DNA of 64,000 bases from the NCBI GenBank assembly GCA_003508835.1, contig PUFA01000556.1, positions 1 through 64,000 on the forward strand, in the 5' to 3' direction. The notes under the pieces are model-generated. The model made no database searches. It saw only the letters and a program-made list of their open reading frames with translations, and had not been told where the DNA came from. The position numbers and the translations under genes were made by a program. The first letter of the stretch is position 1. Every line of letters starts with the position of its first letter. Source of the DNA: Eonycteris spelaea (taxonomy: Eukaryota; Chordata; Mammalia; Chiroptera; Pteropodidae). This document shows positions 37,239-49,400 of the stretch, one piece after another.

Positions 37239-40200
37239 ATGGACCTCAATATAATCATGCTAAGTGAAATAAAGCCAGAGAGAAAAAGTTGAAAACCATA
37301 TGATATCACTTATATGTGGGATATGAACCTAAAAGCAACAAACAGGACAAACAAAGAGCAATTCATAGACATGGACAGTAGACTAGTGGTTACCAGAGTA
37401 TAGGAGGGAAAGAATAGGATGGGGTAAAAGGGATCAGTAATTGCTGTTAAATTGTACACTTATGCACCTGAACCTTACTGGATTTCATTAACCAATGTAA
37501 TGATTAAAAAAATAATAAAAAATATTAGGATCATTTAAGAGATCTCTAGAACAACATCAAGCATAACAACATTCACGTCATAGCGATATCAGGAGAAGAG
37601 AGAAAAGCATTGGAACCTATTTGAAGAAATAGAAAACTTTCCTAACTTGGCAAAGGAAGTTGATCTATAAGTCCATGAATTGCAGGGGTTCCTAAACAAT
37701 GAACTCAAAGAGGCCCAAAGCAAGACACATCATAATTAAAATGTCAAAGGTTAAAGCCAAAGAGAGAATCTTAAAGTAGCAAGGGAAAAGCAGTTAGTTA
37801 CCTGCAAAGGAACTCCCATAAGACTGTGAGCTGAATTCTCAAAAGAATACTGTACAGGCCCAGAAGGGATTGGCAGGATATATTCAAAGTGATGAAAAGC
37901 AAGGGCCTACAATTAACATTATTCTACCCAGCAAGGCTATCATTTAGATTGAAAAAAGATAAAGAGCTTCCCAAACAAGAAAAAGCTAAAGGAATTCATC
38001 ACCACCAAACTAGTAGTACAAGCCATGTTAAAGGGGCTTGAAGGAGGAGAATAAGAAGAAAAAAATAATAAATATGACTAATAAAATGGCAATTACTAAA
38101 AACCTAACAATAATTACTTTAAATGTAAATGAGTTAAATGCTCCAGTCAACATACACAGGGAGGTTGAAGAAAACAAGACTCAAGTATCCATCAATATAC
38201 AATCGAATAAAGAAGTGGTACATATATACAAGGAAATATTACTCAGCCATAAAAAATAATGAAATTTTACCATTTGCAAAAATATGGATGGGGACCTAGA
38301 GGGTATTATGCTAAATAAAATAAGTCAGACAGATAAAGACAAATATCATATTATTTCACTTATATGTGGAATCTAAAAACAAAATAAATAGAATCAGACT
38401 CATAGATACAGAGAACAAAACTGATAGTTTCCAGATGGGAGGGAGCTTGGGGGTTGTGTGAAAAAAGTGAAGGGATAAGAAATATAAATTGATAGTTATA
38501 AAGTAGTCACCTGATATGAAATACAGAATAAGGAATATAGTCAATAATATGGTAAAAACTATGTATGGTCAGGGTGATACTAGACTTATCAAGGGGATCA
38601 TTTTGTAAGCTATATAAATGTCTAACCATTAATACTATAAACATGAAACTAATATATTGAATGTCAATTGTAACTGAAAATGAAAATTTTAAAAAAGAGA
38701 GAAAAAAAAAATAGACAATTGAAACAATCAAAAGAGGACATCTGTGAAGTCCCACCAGATCAACCAGAATCTTCACCTATATACTCAGACTCCCATCTGT
38801 TAACAAAGATGCACTAACCTTGCACCTACCTAAAGATGATAGCTCTACTTGTGCCCCTCCCAAGTGGATCTTATTCACTCTCTCCTACTGAAGAATATCA
38901 TTTCAGCAATGAAAATGATATTTTCTCTCTTTCCTACAACATCTATTTTTTTAACTTCTACTGGATTATTTCTAACAGCATATGCTGTTATTTCTTCCAT
39001 CTTAAAAACATATAACCTCTTATCCAACTCCCCTTCTCTCAAGCTACTCCCTCTCACCTAAAGTTGTTTGTTATTTTTATATCCAGTCCCTGGAAAAAGT
39101 TGTTTATAGTCTGCCTCCATTCCTCTCCTATTCTTTCTTAAACACATGCAACTCAAACTTTTTTTATTCCTGTCTCTTCCACCAAAACTTATCTAGTTAA
39201 GATCATGAATGACTTTCATTGTCGCATCCAATGGCTAATCCTCAGTCTTCATGCTTTTTGGCTTATTAGCATCGTTTGATATGGTTGATCACTCCTTCCT
39301 TTTTTGATACATTTTCTTTGCTTAGCTTCAGGACACCATTCTTTCTTGGTTTCCCTCCTACCTCATTGGATGTTCCTTCTCAGTTCTTTACTGATTCCTT
39401 CTCTTTTCCCTAATCTCTTTGTGTTGGTGTAACTCAGGACTCAGTCCGCAAAACTCTCCTTTCTACTATTTACAGTCACTCCTGTCCTAAATTTATATCT
39501 CCTGTCCAAATGTCTCTCCCAACACCCACTTGTATATCCAATGACTACATATCTGCTGAAAAGGCTAAAAGATACTATATCTATATCTATATCAATATCT
39601 ATATCTATCTATCTATCATCTATCTATCTATCTATCTATATTCCTGAACTTATATATATTGAATTCCTTAACACCTCTACTCTACCATTATGTTTTAGAC
39701 ACGACCATCTCTCTTGCAGTTCACTGCATTGACATCCTAATTGCTTCTACCTTTGACCCACCTGAAGCCTATTCTCAATTTAGCAGCCAAAGTAATCCTT
39801 TAAAAATCTAAGTCAAATCCTGTTATAGTTTTGTTTAAAACTCTACAGTGACTCCAATTTCACTCAGAGTAATGTCAAAATCCTCAAAATGGCCTAAAAG
39901 ACCCTATATAACCATTTCGATCTTGTTCCTACTACTCTTTCCCATACTTACTCCACTCCGGCCACACTGTTGCACAAACCTGCTAGGCATGCTCCTGCTT
40001 TACGATTTTGGTCAAACTGTTTTCTCTACCTGAGACATTCTTCCCCAGATTTGGCTTGGCTAACTCTCCTCTTTTTCGAGTGTGTGAACAAAGTTTATAT
40101 TGTCAACAAAGCCTATAATATCTATACTATTTAAAATAGCAACCAACTCCAATTCTCCCATATCCTTACCTTGCTCTACTTGCTCTATTTTTCCATAGCA

Positions 40201-40418
40201 TTTACCATCTTACAACTACAATATAATTTACTTTTTTATTATACACATTGTTTATTGTCTTCCTCCATCCACACTACTCGAGACTATAACTGTTTTTTCT
40301 AAAGCAAGGATCTTTGTTTATTTTTTAACAGATGTAGCTCAAGCACTTAAAAGAGAGCCCAACAAAGATTAGACAACCAATAGCTATTTGATGAATGAAT
40401 GAATGAATGAATGAATGG

Positions 40419-40577
40419 TAATCTTTTTATGTGTTCATGCCTTGTCTCTACAATAAGATTTAAAGCTCTCTAAAGGTACCCACAGATCATAGCCTAGTAT
40501 TTTGGACACAAGAGACATGTATATATTTATAACTATGTCCAAGTTTCATAAATTCTTTTCAATGCCATGCTTTAATG
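40419..40577. other. unassigned DNA
   Basis: Short unassigned gap between the L2 tail and the hAT element. Confidence 0.5.
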
Positions 40578-40799
40578 CAGCAGTCTCCAACCTTTTTGGC
40601 ACCAGAGACCTGTGTTCCTATGAGAATCTAATGCCTGATAATCTGAAGTAGAGCTGAGGTGGTGTTGTTAGCACTGGGGAGTGGCTGCAAATACAAATGA
40701 AGCTTCACTCCCTCGCCTGCTGCTCACCTGCTGTGTGGCCTGGTTCTTAACAGGCTGTGGACTGGTACTGATCTGTGGCCCAGGGGTTGAGAACCCCTG
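40578..40799. mobile_element. non-autonomous hAT DNA transposon (222 bp)
   Basis: Ends are inverted: CAGCAGTCTCCAACC on the left, and the right end reads CAGGGGTTCTCAACC in reverse complement. The 8-bp target duplication is CTTTAATG at 40570-40577 and TTTTAATG at 40800-40807 (7 of 8). Both signs are typical of hAT elements. There is no transposase frame. The interior ('ttggcaccagagacctgtgt', 'ggtactgatctgtggccc') resembles a common mammalian hAT family whose name I do not recall with certainty. Confidence 0.87.
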
Positions 40800-41189
40800 T
40801 TTTAATGAACTACTGCCATCTCCACACACTTTCTTGATGTATTATTCCTTTCATTTTTCCACTCCAAATCTTGTTTTTTGTTTGTTGTTTGTTGTTTTTG
40901 GCTCCCCAAATCTTTCTACACAGGCATATGGAATTGAGTGTCCGCTACACTAGAGAAAGTTTCATTACTATTTTCTGAAATATCATCATTCAAAAGCAGT
41001 ATTTCCTATCAGGGTATGTACCCTGAAGACATTCTAGGGAAGTTCCTGTATAGTGCTTCTCTCTCCTACTAGGTTGTTTATTTCTCTTTCCCACCACTAG
41101 ATTCTCCATAATTCCCTGAATATCTGGAACAACCTACTGCCTAATTAAAATTGTTTGCCCAAGTCCAGCTATCAAGACTTACTACGTCA

Positions 41190-41440
41190 GGCAGCGTAGA
41201 AAGCACAGTGTACCTGAAAAGGTACGACAGAATGCTTTAGACTCAAGAACTGATTCTACCTGTACTAGATTGTATGGCCTGAAGTAATTCACTCACCTAA
41301 ATTCAATATCAATTCTTTCATCTAAATTCTGGATCAGATGACCTTCTTCCTAGAGTTGCTGTGAGGATAAAGCAAACAGTGTATGAACAAGTTTTGCAGC
41401 CTGTGAACTTCTGCACGATCATAAGGTACTATTATTCCCT
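41190..41440 (+). repeat. MIR SINE, near full-length
   Basis: Sense MIR from the tRNA-related start ('aggcagcgtagaaagcacag') through the core ('gtatggcctgaagtaattca', 'ttctttcatctaaattctgg') to the 3' part ('gttgctgtgaggataaagca'). Confidence 0.75.
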
Positions 41441-44400
41441 AGAAGCATTGTGTTTCATTATAACTATGGATGATGCTGATTTAGCATTGAGTGAAAAATG
41501 TCTAAATGAGATTAAGTGATCCCCAAAAGCACCATGCTATAAAGTGATCATCTATTTGTTTATAGAAATTTAGAAATTTCAAAACAAAAAATTATAAAAA
41601 CACCTATTCTAAGGATCAGCAGATAAATGAGCTAATGTATGTGAAAGCACTATATAAACTCTAAACCAGTATATACATATAAAGTTTTTATTAGTACCTT
41701 AGCTAGTAATTTTAAACTTCTAGATATATTTTTCCGGCTGTAGGCATAAAGGAAACATTTAAACTTTAAATGTACTTATTAATACAAAAATGACAAAAAT
41801 GCCACTTTGATGTTCTTTATTTCAAATTTTAATGTTCACTAAATAATCTTGAAGGCAGTGGTTCAAATTACTCCCTAAAATACAAACTTAGTTAGTATTG
41901 GATGCAATAAAAACTTCACAGACATACCCAACGGCAAAAATGTAACCCTTTTAAAAATTTCATACTCAATGTGTGTTTCAAAATGTTCTATAGCAAGCTA
42001 GAATCAGGCTAACAGACCAGTAATAGTGAGGAAATTTTACAGAATCAATGTAAACGGACACTGTATGAAATATTTTAGAAATTAAAGTTAACATTTATTT
42101 GTGTAATAAAAATATTATTTTACTGACAACAGCTATTCAAACGTGCTACTACGGTTTTGAATGCCACCAGCTCACTTCAAATGGAATAATATTTCCACAT
42201 TTTGCCTTTAGTGTTTTTATTTTTATTTATGGCTAATATTTTTTATGCTTTCTATTTCTGTTCATGGATCTGCATAAATTAACCACTAAAATAAAATGAA
42301 TGCAATTAAAAAGAAAAAATTCATTCAAGAGCTTTATGGAAAGGCCTTCACCAGCCCATGGTTACTGCCTCCCTCTCATCTATCAGCTAGTTTCTGGTCC
42401 ATTCAATATTTCTACGAGAAATACTTCCTCATCATGTTGTCTCCACCCTTATTTAGCTTCATTTCTTTGTCCATGCCTAAATGAAACTATCTCAATGCTA
42501 ACATGACCCAAATTATAGTCACCTTGTCTTTAAAATTGAGAGCCTTCTAACTGGACAGAAACTTTTAAATAGAGCCCACTGCACCTTCTTTGATGGAACA
42601 TGAATCTGTATGGGACAAATATGTTTACATTTTTCCCACTAATACAGAAAAAGATCTAAAAAGAGGCATTTCTTAAGTTGTACTTACACTTAAAAACTGA
42701 GAACCCTCTTGAAAAAAATACACATAAGACCAGTCATTCAATTAAACAGCACTGCAAAGAATAAGAAAAGCTTTAGACTAGCAGAATGAGAATTATGTAA
42801 ACATACAACCTCATGAAAAAGAACATGCCCCTAAAATAATAAAAACCTGTTAGTCTTCTAGTAAGACAAGGACGAATCCAAAATAACTGCAAATGTAAGA
42901 ATGTGGCTATACCGAATGAACTTGTATCAATTAAGCTCTGGAGCAGTTACTACCCCTTTCAGCGGTCATTATATTCATCATGTGCCCATTATCAAAATGA
43001 CCACTCTTGCAGGACCTGATCAGCATCAAGAATTAATGTTTCCATTTTTTAAAATTTCAAGTTGAAAATCAACTAATTACCATTATAGAGTAGAAACACT
43101 TCACAAAAAATCAGATTTAGTACTATACTCATCCATGTGTTTTAACTCAAAAGTCACTATTCCTCTGGTGTCAACAAATGTTGATTTAACTTGTGGAAGA
43201 TGGTTATTTAGGGGTCCTAAAGCACAGGAAAGTGTGATAAAGTCAACAACTGGCCTCATACAATTTGCCAGGTTTTGATTTACTAACAGCTGTAATAAGT
43301 ACTGTATCCATTAAATACATAAATCTTTCCATAGACAGCATAAGAATAAATTCAAGCAAAATACTAATTTAGTTAATTACTAACTAACATGAATCAGTAC
43401 ACTGCTATTAGCTATGACATAAAAGTTCTATGCCTGCTTATTCTTTGTTCACTTCAAATATTTGCTGCATGAAGCATTTAATTTCAGATTTAATTCAACC
43501 TTAGCATGTTTCTGGGCTATCTCTCCTTCCCACCAGTGAATACTCATAAAACATAATACAATTTAATAGTAGAATAAGCAAAATATATTTAGACAGGTAA
43601 ATATGCCATAAACATTTTATAATGCACTTCAAAGCCTAATTAATGTTACTGAATTTTCCACAATTTTGAATTGTATGCATCATTTACTGTTCCTTGCATT
43701 AATATAGGTTAGCTGAGAGTTAACCATGTAACAACAAAATTCTACCTAGGTAATCTGGAGATGAGACAAATAATAATTTGGATAGTTATTAAGATCACTA
43801 CTTTCCCCTTGATAAGTCACTTTATATAGGCTAATAGTAGTTATGCATTAAATATTTGTGGAATTGAAGTGACAAATGTATATTGTATGTGTGTTCAAAC
43901 CGAATGTTCTAATTGGCTTATAAGCGAGACCTAAAACTTGTGCACTATGCATAAAATGTACTATGCAGTATTTTTTTCTATGAATGAAACTCCCCTTTTC
44001 TCTTTCTCAAATAAAAACCAGAGGGTACTCATAAATCTTTTCGCAAAAAAAATTTAGAAGTTTAGCAGATCACAGACTACTTTCAAAGCACAAGCTTAAC
44101 ATAAACATTAAACACTTAATTATATATATCTGCAAATAATCTTGTTTTCCAAAGTTGTTTGTGGTCATAATATATGTAAGGGTCAATGTATTCTGAACAA
44201 ATAAAAAACAAATGACTCTTTGTCATCTCTGTTTTCATTTTTGGCATATGATAATATATAGGACTACTTGTAAAGCAAATCAAACTCTAAGCCTGAGGAT
44301 CTATTTAAAACTCTAACACAAATAAAAGGCAAGCTTTTTTACATAAAAAACACGTTTTTAAATCCACAGTTGCATATTTTACTATAAAAACATATGTCTC

Positions 44401-44904
44401 ATAGAATGACTAAGTTTATGAATAATGAAGAAGTCATATCCTTTGCAACAAAAATATGTCAGAGAAAAGATAAGAAAGCCAATTAACTACAGCTATTCTT
44501 AAGTGGAAATGCATGCTTTATTCCAATCTTCTCTTAATGTGTCTTTTATTTATAACATGAGTAATTCTCTACATTTATAAAGCTAAACATTTTCTTTTAT
44601 CTCTCAATAATTCTATTTTTAGTTGGACCTTTCTGATATAATTCTAAAGACAGAAAACAAATGACATAACACATGAGCATATAGGCGAAAGAAAATTTAA
44701 GAATTATTCACAATAGATATGACAAAAATTTGTGATCTCAAAGATTTCACAATTTAGCAAATATAATAGGAGAGCTATATGGTTTATATACAATGAAGTA
44801 AAGAAAGCATGGTTCTAGAACATAAGCTCCAGAAGAAAGAAGAGACTGTTTTGTTCACTCTGTTTACAGTACCTAGAACATTTCCTAGCATCACATAGTA
44901 TACT

Positions 44905-44955
<51 letters not shown>

Positions 44956-46230
44956 ACACACCTGTATAACTCCTTCACATTTCTAGGCAGCCTGCTTATA
45001 TATGCTGACAGGCATGGAAGAGAGATGTTTATGGGAAATTTTTCACTTGCACGCATTCACTCACTCATGACTAATCTAATCATGAGAGATCAAAACGAAG
45101 AGGTTTTTATTTTATTTAAATTTCAAAACTTAAGTGGATAGAATGAGTTTTCCAAAGGTCTATAGATTAAAAACAATAATGCACAAAAGACACTAGGGTC
45201 TAATTTGTGTACTTTGAAGAAATGTTTCAGGTGAGGTCCTCTTGAGTTTTTGTAATTAAACTTCCTTGGATTGAATCAAGAGAGGAACCATATCATAAGG
45301 CATCTCATCCTACTGTCTGTATTGTTATATAGAGCAAGTCTTCAGTGTCTGTGTTTATTATCCCTTTCAGAAGTCTCAAGGACTAACATACATATATAAT
45401 AACATTTTATAGACAGTCACATTAAAGTTTTAATATCACTTCTGTGGATTTGGCATGCTTTAATTTAGCATTAAAATTTAACATTTTAAACTAGGTAACT
45501 GTATATATTGCACCTATATCCTACTACCAAAGCTATTAAGAGATAGCATAGTCTTATATGATAATTATTTTTAAAGGTTTTTACTTGAATACTGCAGGAT
45601 ATCTCACAAATTGATACAATATTATACAGTATTAACAATATAATAAAATTAAATTTATCTAAATATGTTTGTTTGGATGTCGCATACTTTTTAGACGAAC
45701 AAGTGAGAGACAGACTCTTCCAAATAACTAAAAGCTCAGAATCTAATATATTGCTGTAAGCTATAATGGTTATAACTGTTAATCCAATACACCTTTTATA
45801 CAAACCCATAAACACATGAGTGGGAAAAATAGCCACAGATGTTCATCTCTAATGCAATTTCCATTCAATTTCCTAAGTGCGGTCCCTGTGTGCAAACTAG
45901 CTTAACATTATGTTTAGCTTGCAAATCTTTTAATAAATAATGAATGCAATAAAACTAGGAGATCAATGGGCAAGCTAAGAATCATGAAAAAAAAGCCTTT
46001 GTGTTTCAGGTTGTTGCCCATTTCAAACTTTAATCCAGAGACAGATCAATATCCTCTTTTTCTTTTAACCCATCACAAAATAGCAGATAGAACTAACGGT
46101 AGCCTAAATGTTGTTACCAGCTAGCAGTTGCAGCACCCTGAAACATCACTGGACACAATTGCAATTTAATATTTTATACCTTAACATACACAGTACATTA
46201 TACACTATTAAGGAGTCAACTTTTTAAAAT
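41441..46230. other. unassigned AT-rich DNA with one CA microsatellite
   Basis: No gene or named repeat. The longest open frame (45486-45836, minus) has no domain, no codon bias and no splice context. Confidence 0.5.
44907..44960. repeat. (CA)n microsatellite
   Basis: About 24 CA units with one interruption near the right end. Confidence 0.97.
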
Positions 46231-46232
46231 TT

Positions 46233-46234
46233 AT

Positions 46235-46275
<41 letters not shown>

Positions 46276-46291
46276 AGGAGAGAGAGAGAGC

Positions 46292-46326
<35 letters not shown>

Positions 46327-46412
46327 AAAGGGGGGAGAGAGAGGAGAGGGAGAGAGAGAGAGAGAGGAAGGGGGGGGAGAGGAAGAGAGAGAGAGAAGAG
46401 AGAGAGAAAGGG

Positions 46413-46452
<40 letters not shown>

Positions 46453-46480
46453 GGGGGAGAGAGAGGGAGAGCGAGAGCGC
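46233..46480. repeat. (TA)n followed by a (GA)n polypurine tract
   Basis: (TA)n at about 46238-46270, then about 200 bp of GA and GGGG-containing purine text broken into repeated blocks of GA runs and G runs. Minus-strand frames of Ser/Leu/Pro are repeat artefacts. Confidence 0.97.
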
Positions 46481-49400
46481 AATAAAAATACTGTGGTTTC
46501 ATTAGTTTTTAAACTTTCCTCTACTATATATTTTTCCAGTAGTGTAATTACAAAGTTTTCACCACAATTTGTTCTAATAAACTAAATAATTCTATTAGTC
46601 AAAATAGTACATACATACAGTAGTTTCAACCTCAGAGGCCCTAGAGGAAAGTTAATTTTACTTTTCAAAATTTAATTACTCCTGAAAAGAACTACGTTAT
46701 TTCTTTAAATGGGTTAGGGAGGATATTCATTCAAATTCATGTCGCAGTTGGGTAGTCTTGGTATTATCCAAAAACAAGTAAATCATTAAATTTAAGTATT
46801 TGTGTTGTTATTCAGGCACTATTAGATAAAAAGGAAGAAAATCCTATTTTTACCCTCTCATTTTGGGTAAACATGCATTTACTGTTTGAAAGGAAGGTAA
46901 AAAGGTCAACTGCTACCAGAGTTAGTGCTGATACCTAGTAGTTAAAATTTAAATATCTGAGAAAAATTTTATGGTAGTCTTCTTTTATTTGTAATTCCTT
47001 ACCTACTTATAATATTAAAACATCTCCTGTGGGTTTTATTAAAAGGGAATGTCAAGTCTTACTTTCTTTAAAGATATAGTTCCATTCAAACATTCCAATT
47101 TTATATATTAGAATTTGATAGCTTTATATATTTTATTTGTGAAAAGCTTATGGCATGATTACAAATGGTTTTATAATGGAATTAATTTCTGGATTAGTAT
47201 CCTTTTTAATAACTGCATACGTTCATATAATGATTTTAACTATTTCTTAGCTTTTTTAAGGAACAGTAATTGTGAAAAGAGTTCTGATGAAAGAATAAGT
47301 CTGTGTGTATGTGTGTGGTGTTTATGATTGTGTTTACTTAACAAATGAGAATTAGGTGCCTAATACATATACAATATTAGGCTTAATGAATTTTTACTAC
47401 GATATTATTCAGATTAAAAATTAATCCTCAGAAATTATTTTACAAAAATCAAGATTTTGTCTTATGCAACAAATTCAGTTCTTTTAAGGATATCATTATA
47501 GGTAGTAACAAAACATATCAATTTTCTCTTTAGCTATATCAAATTCAATTTGTATAAAATAATGTATATTATATCTTATATTTGGCATTCTCAATATCAA
47601 TTCTAATATATAAATTTATTCAATATATAAACATATATTGACTATATATAATATAATATTATAATATATATTATATGATTATAATTATAATGATTGTATA
47701 ATATATTATATATAAATTTAATCAATTCTAATATATAAATTTAGATGTAAAGAAGGGATGTGGCAAGATCTCACCATGAAAGACGTTCTCATGCTTTAAG
47801 CAAAATTCAAGAAAATTAACTCCTCTATAACTTTATCGAACTTTCATTATATTTCTCTTTAAACTATATTGTATAGATCATAGCATGTGTCCTAGGCTTC
47901 CATTATTAGCCTAATACTGGAGATTAAAATTTTCCTGAAGAACTTGAGACGTCAACAGTATCCATTAACAGTGTTTCCTCTTTTCCTATTTCTAATAAGG
48001 TTAAAAATAAAGTTGTCATGAAAGAATTACTGTAACGACCTGCAAAGAAGAACTACCTCTGACAGCTTATTTTTTAAAATATATATTCTTCAGAAAGTTA
48101 AACAAGAGGAAAAAACTGAATCTCCTTTTTTAAAATTTGTATTTCCAAATATCAGGAGTAACTAAGAAGTTATAAAACCTACAGCATTAAATTCAAAATA
48201 TTTTACAATTGGAAAAACTGTTTTGGTCCTACAATCAAGGTAATAAAGCCATGGGTTAAATGAAATAAAGTATGGTACTAATAATATTTAGTGCAAGTAG
48301 GTAATAATTTAGCTATAGCTATCACAAAGTTCCTTCTGGTGTGTATATGTTTTTCTGTAGTGTAAGAAATTAAGTTATAAAAGTAGAATTCATTGCTACT
48401 GAATTATTTATGATTCACAAATAATTACCAGGAATATAAATAACTCAAATAAACCAAAATAAAACAAACTTTTCTAAGATATTCAGCATTACAAAGTGAG
48501 GAAGCGATGAATACACAATGGACAGGCTGTCCCTTCCTACTAAAAAGAAATATTAAATCCTGAAGGAGTTCTAAATCCCTTGGTAAGAGTATATTGCAGC
48601 TGCATTAAGCCAACGAGAAGCTTATTAGCAAGGATTTAAAAACTGACACCCTTTTGTAATCAATTTAGATACAGCATTATTCTATTTATAGTGACACTTC
48701 AATGTGTCTCAATCATATATTACTTATTCTCATTTTTCCTACTATGATTAAATATTAATGTGGAGGCACTATAAGCATCTACACTATATTTAGGTTTTAC
48801 TCTATTGATTTCCACCATTTTGAAATAGTTAATGTAGCATGGAAAATTGGGAGTCTTTCTCATGAAGAAACTTATAATGGATGTGATATTTTTCTCTGAT
48901 TTTTAAATAAAAAATGAATTTAGTTGTTCTAGGAGAAATGGAAAAAGGAATGCCGCCACTTTAAAAGCTTCAATCTCTTTGACATTGCTGGCAGTGTATG
49001 GGAACATTAATGCATGTCATGATAACAGCTAAGAATAACATCTAGACATTCAAACCGAGCAGAGAATCCATCTGAAGTGATTCATTCAGATCTGTCTCAT
49101 TGATTTATTAAACACAGGGCAACATCTGCAGCCTCACAGAGCCGCTTGGTGAAATTAATGCAAGTCAATTCAAATGGAAAAAAAGTGTAAAAGAGATAAA
49201 TCAAACACCAATTTGCATGCAGTTCCACAATCAGGCTTATTGGGTGCCAAATGCTCTCAATTTCCTTTCCAAAGCAAATGTGTTTAAATGTTGTTTTATC
49301 TTTTTTAGAATTTGTGATCTGAAGTGACAGTGAAGAGTTTTGCAATTGAGATGTGAAAGGGAAGAAAAGAAAAAAAAATACTACCAAAGATCTTTTGAAT

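Larger units (their letters stand above)
31487..37520 (+). mobile_element. near full-length L1 inserted in HAL1 copy B
   Basis: About 6 kb with 5' UTR (31487-32270), ORF1 (32271-33221), spacer, ORF2 (about 33740-37238), 3' UTR (37239-37508) and an A-rich tail. The 5' end matches the start of the antisense L1 (end near 19045), so the true start is preserved. ATTAGGA flanks it at 31480-31486 and 37524-37530; allowing one indel, the duplication extends to about 10 bp. The element is too broken to move. ORF1 has multiple stops and the ORF2 endonuclease start is deleted. Confidence 0.9.
29604..38719 (+). mobile_element. HAL1 retrotransposon, copy B, split by an L1
   Basis: Same family as copy A at 20481-23784: leader, ORF1-like coiled-coil region, ORF1 RNA-binding region, then directly an L1-type tail ending in an A-rich run. 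Its two arms are 29604-31486 and 37531-38719, about 3.07 kb together, close to copy A. A target duplication TGAAACAATCA is present at 29593-29603 and 38720-38730 (11 of 11). No RT or endonuclease region belongs to it; the ORF2 inside it comes from the inserted L1. Confidence 0.87.
28890..40418 (+). mobile_element. L2 LINE interrupted by HAL1 (itself interrupted by L1)
   Basis: Two outer arms of one ancient L2, at 28890-29592 and 38731-40418. The right arm is clear: it follows the L2 RT and C-terminal text ('atcgtttgatatggttgatc', 'caggacaccattctttcttg', 'gcctaaaagaccctata') to the hallmark L2 tail of GAAT repeats at 40391-40418. A (TATC)n microsatellite lies in it at about 39570-39645. The left arm is weaker but pyrimidine-rich in the same way and in the correct order. 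The interruption is bounded by the HAL1 target duplication. Confidence 0.72.

Noticed and set aside
45486..45836. 116-residue minus-strand open frame
   Set aside because: No domain, no codon bias, no splice or promoter context; AT-rich chance frame.
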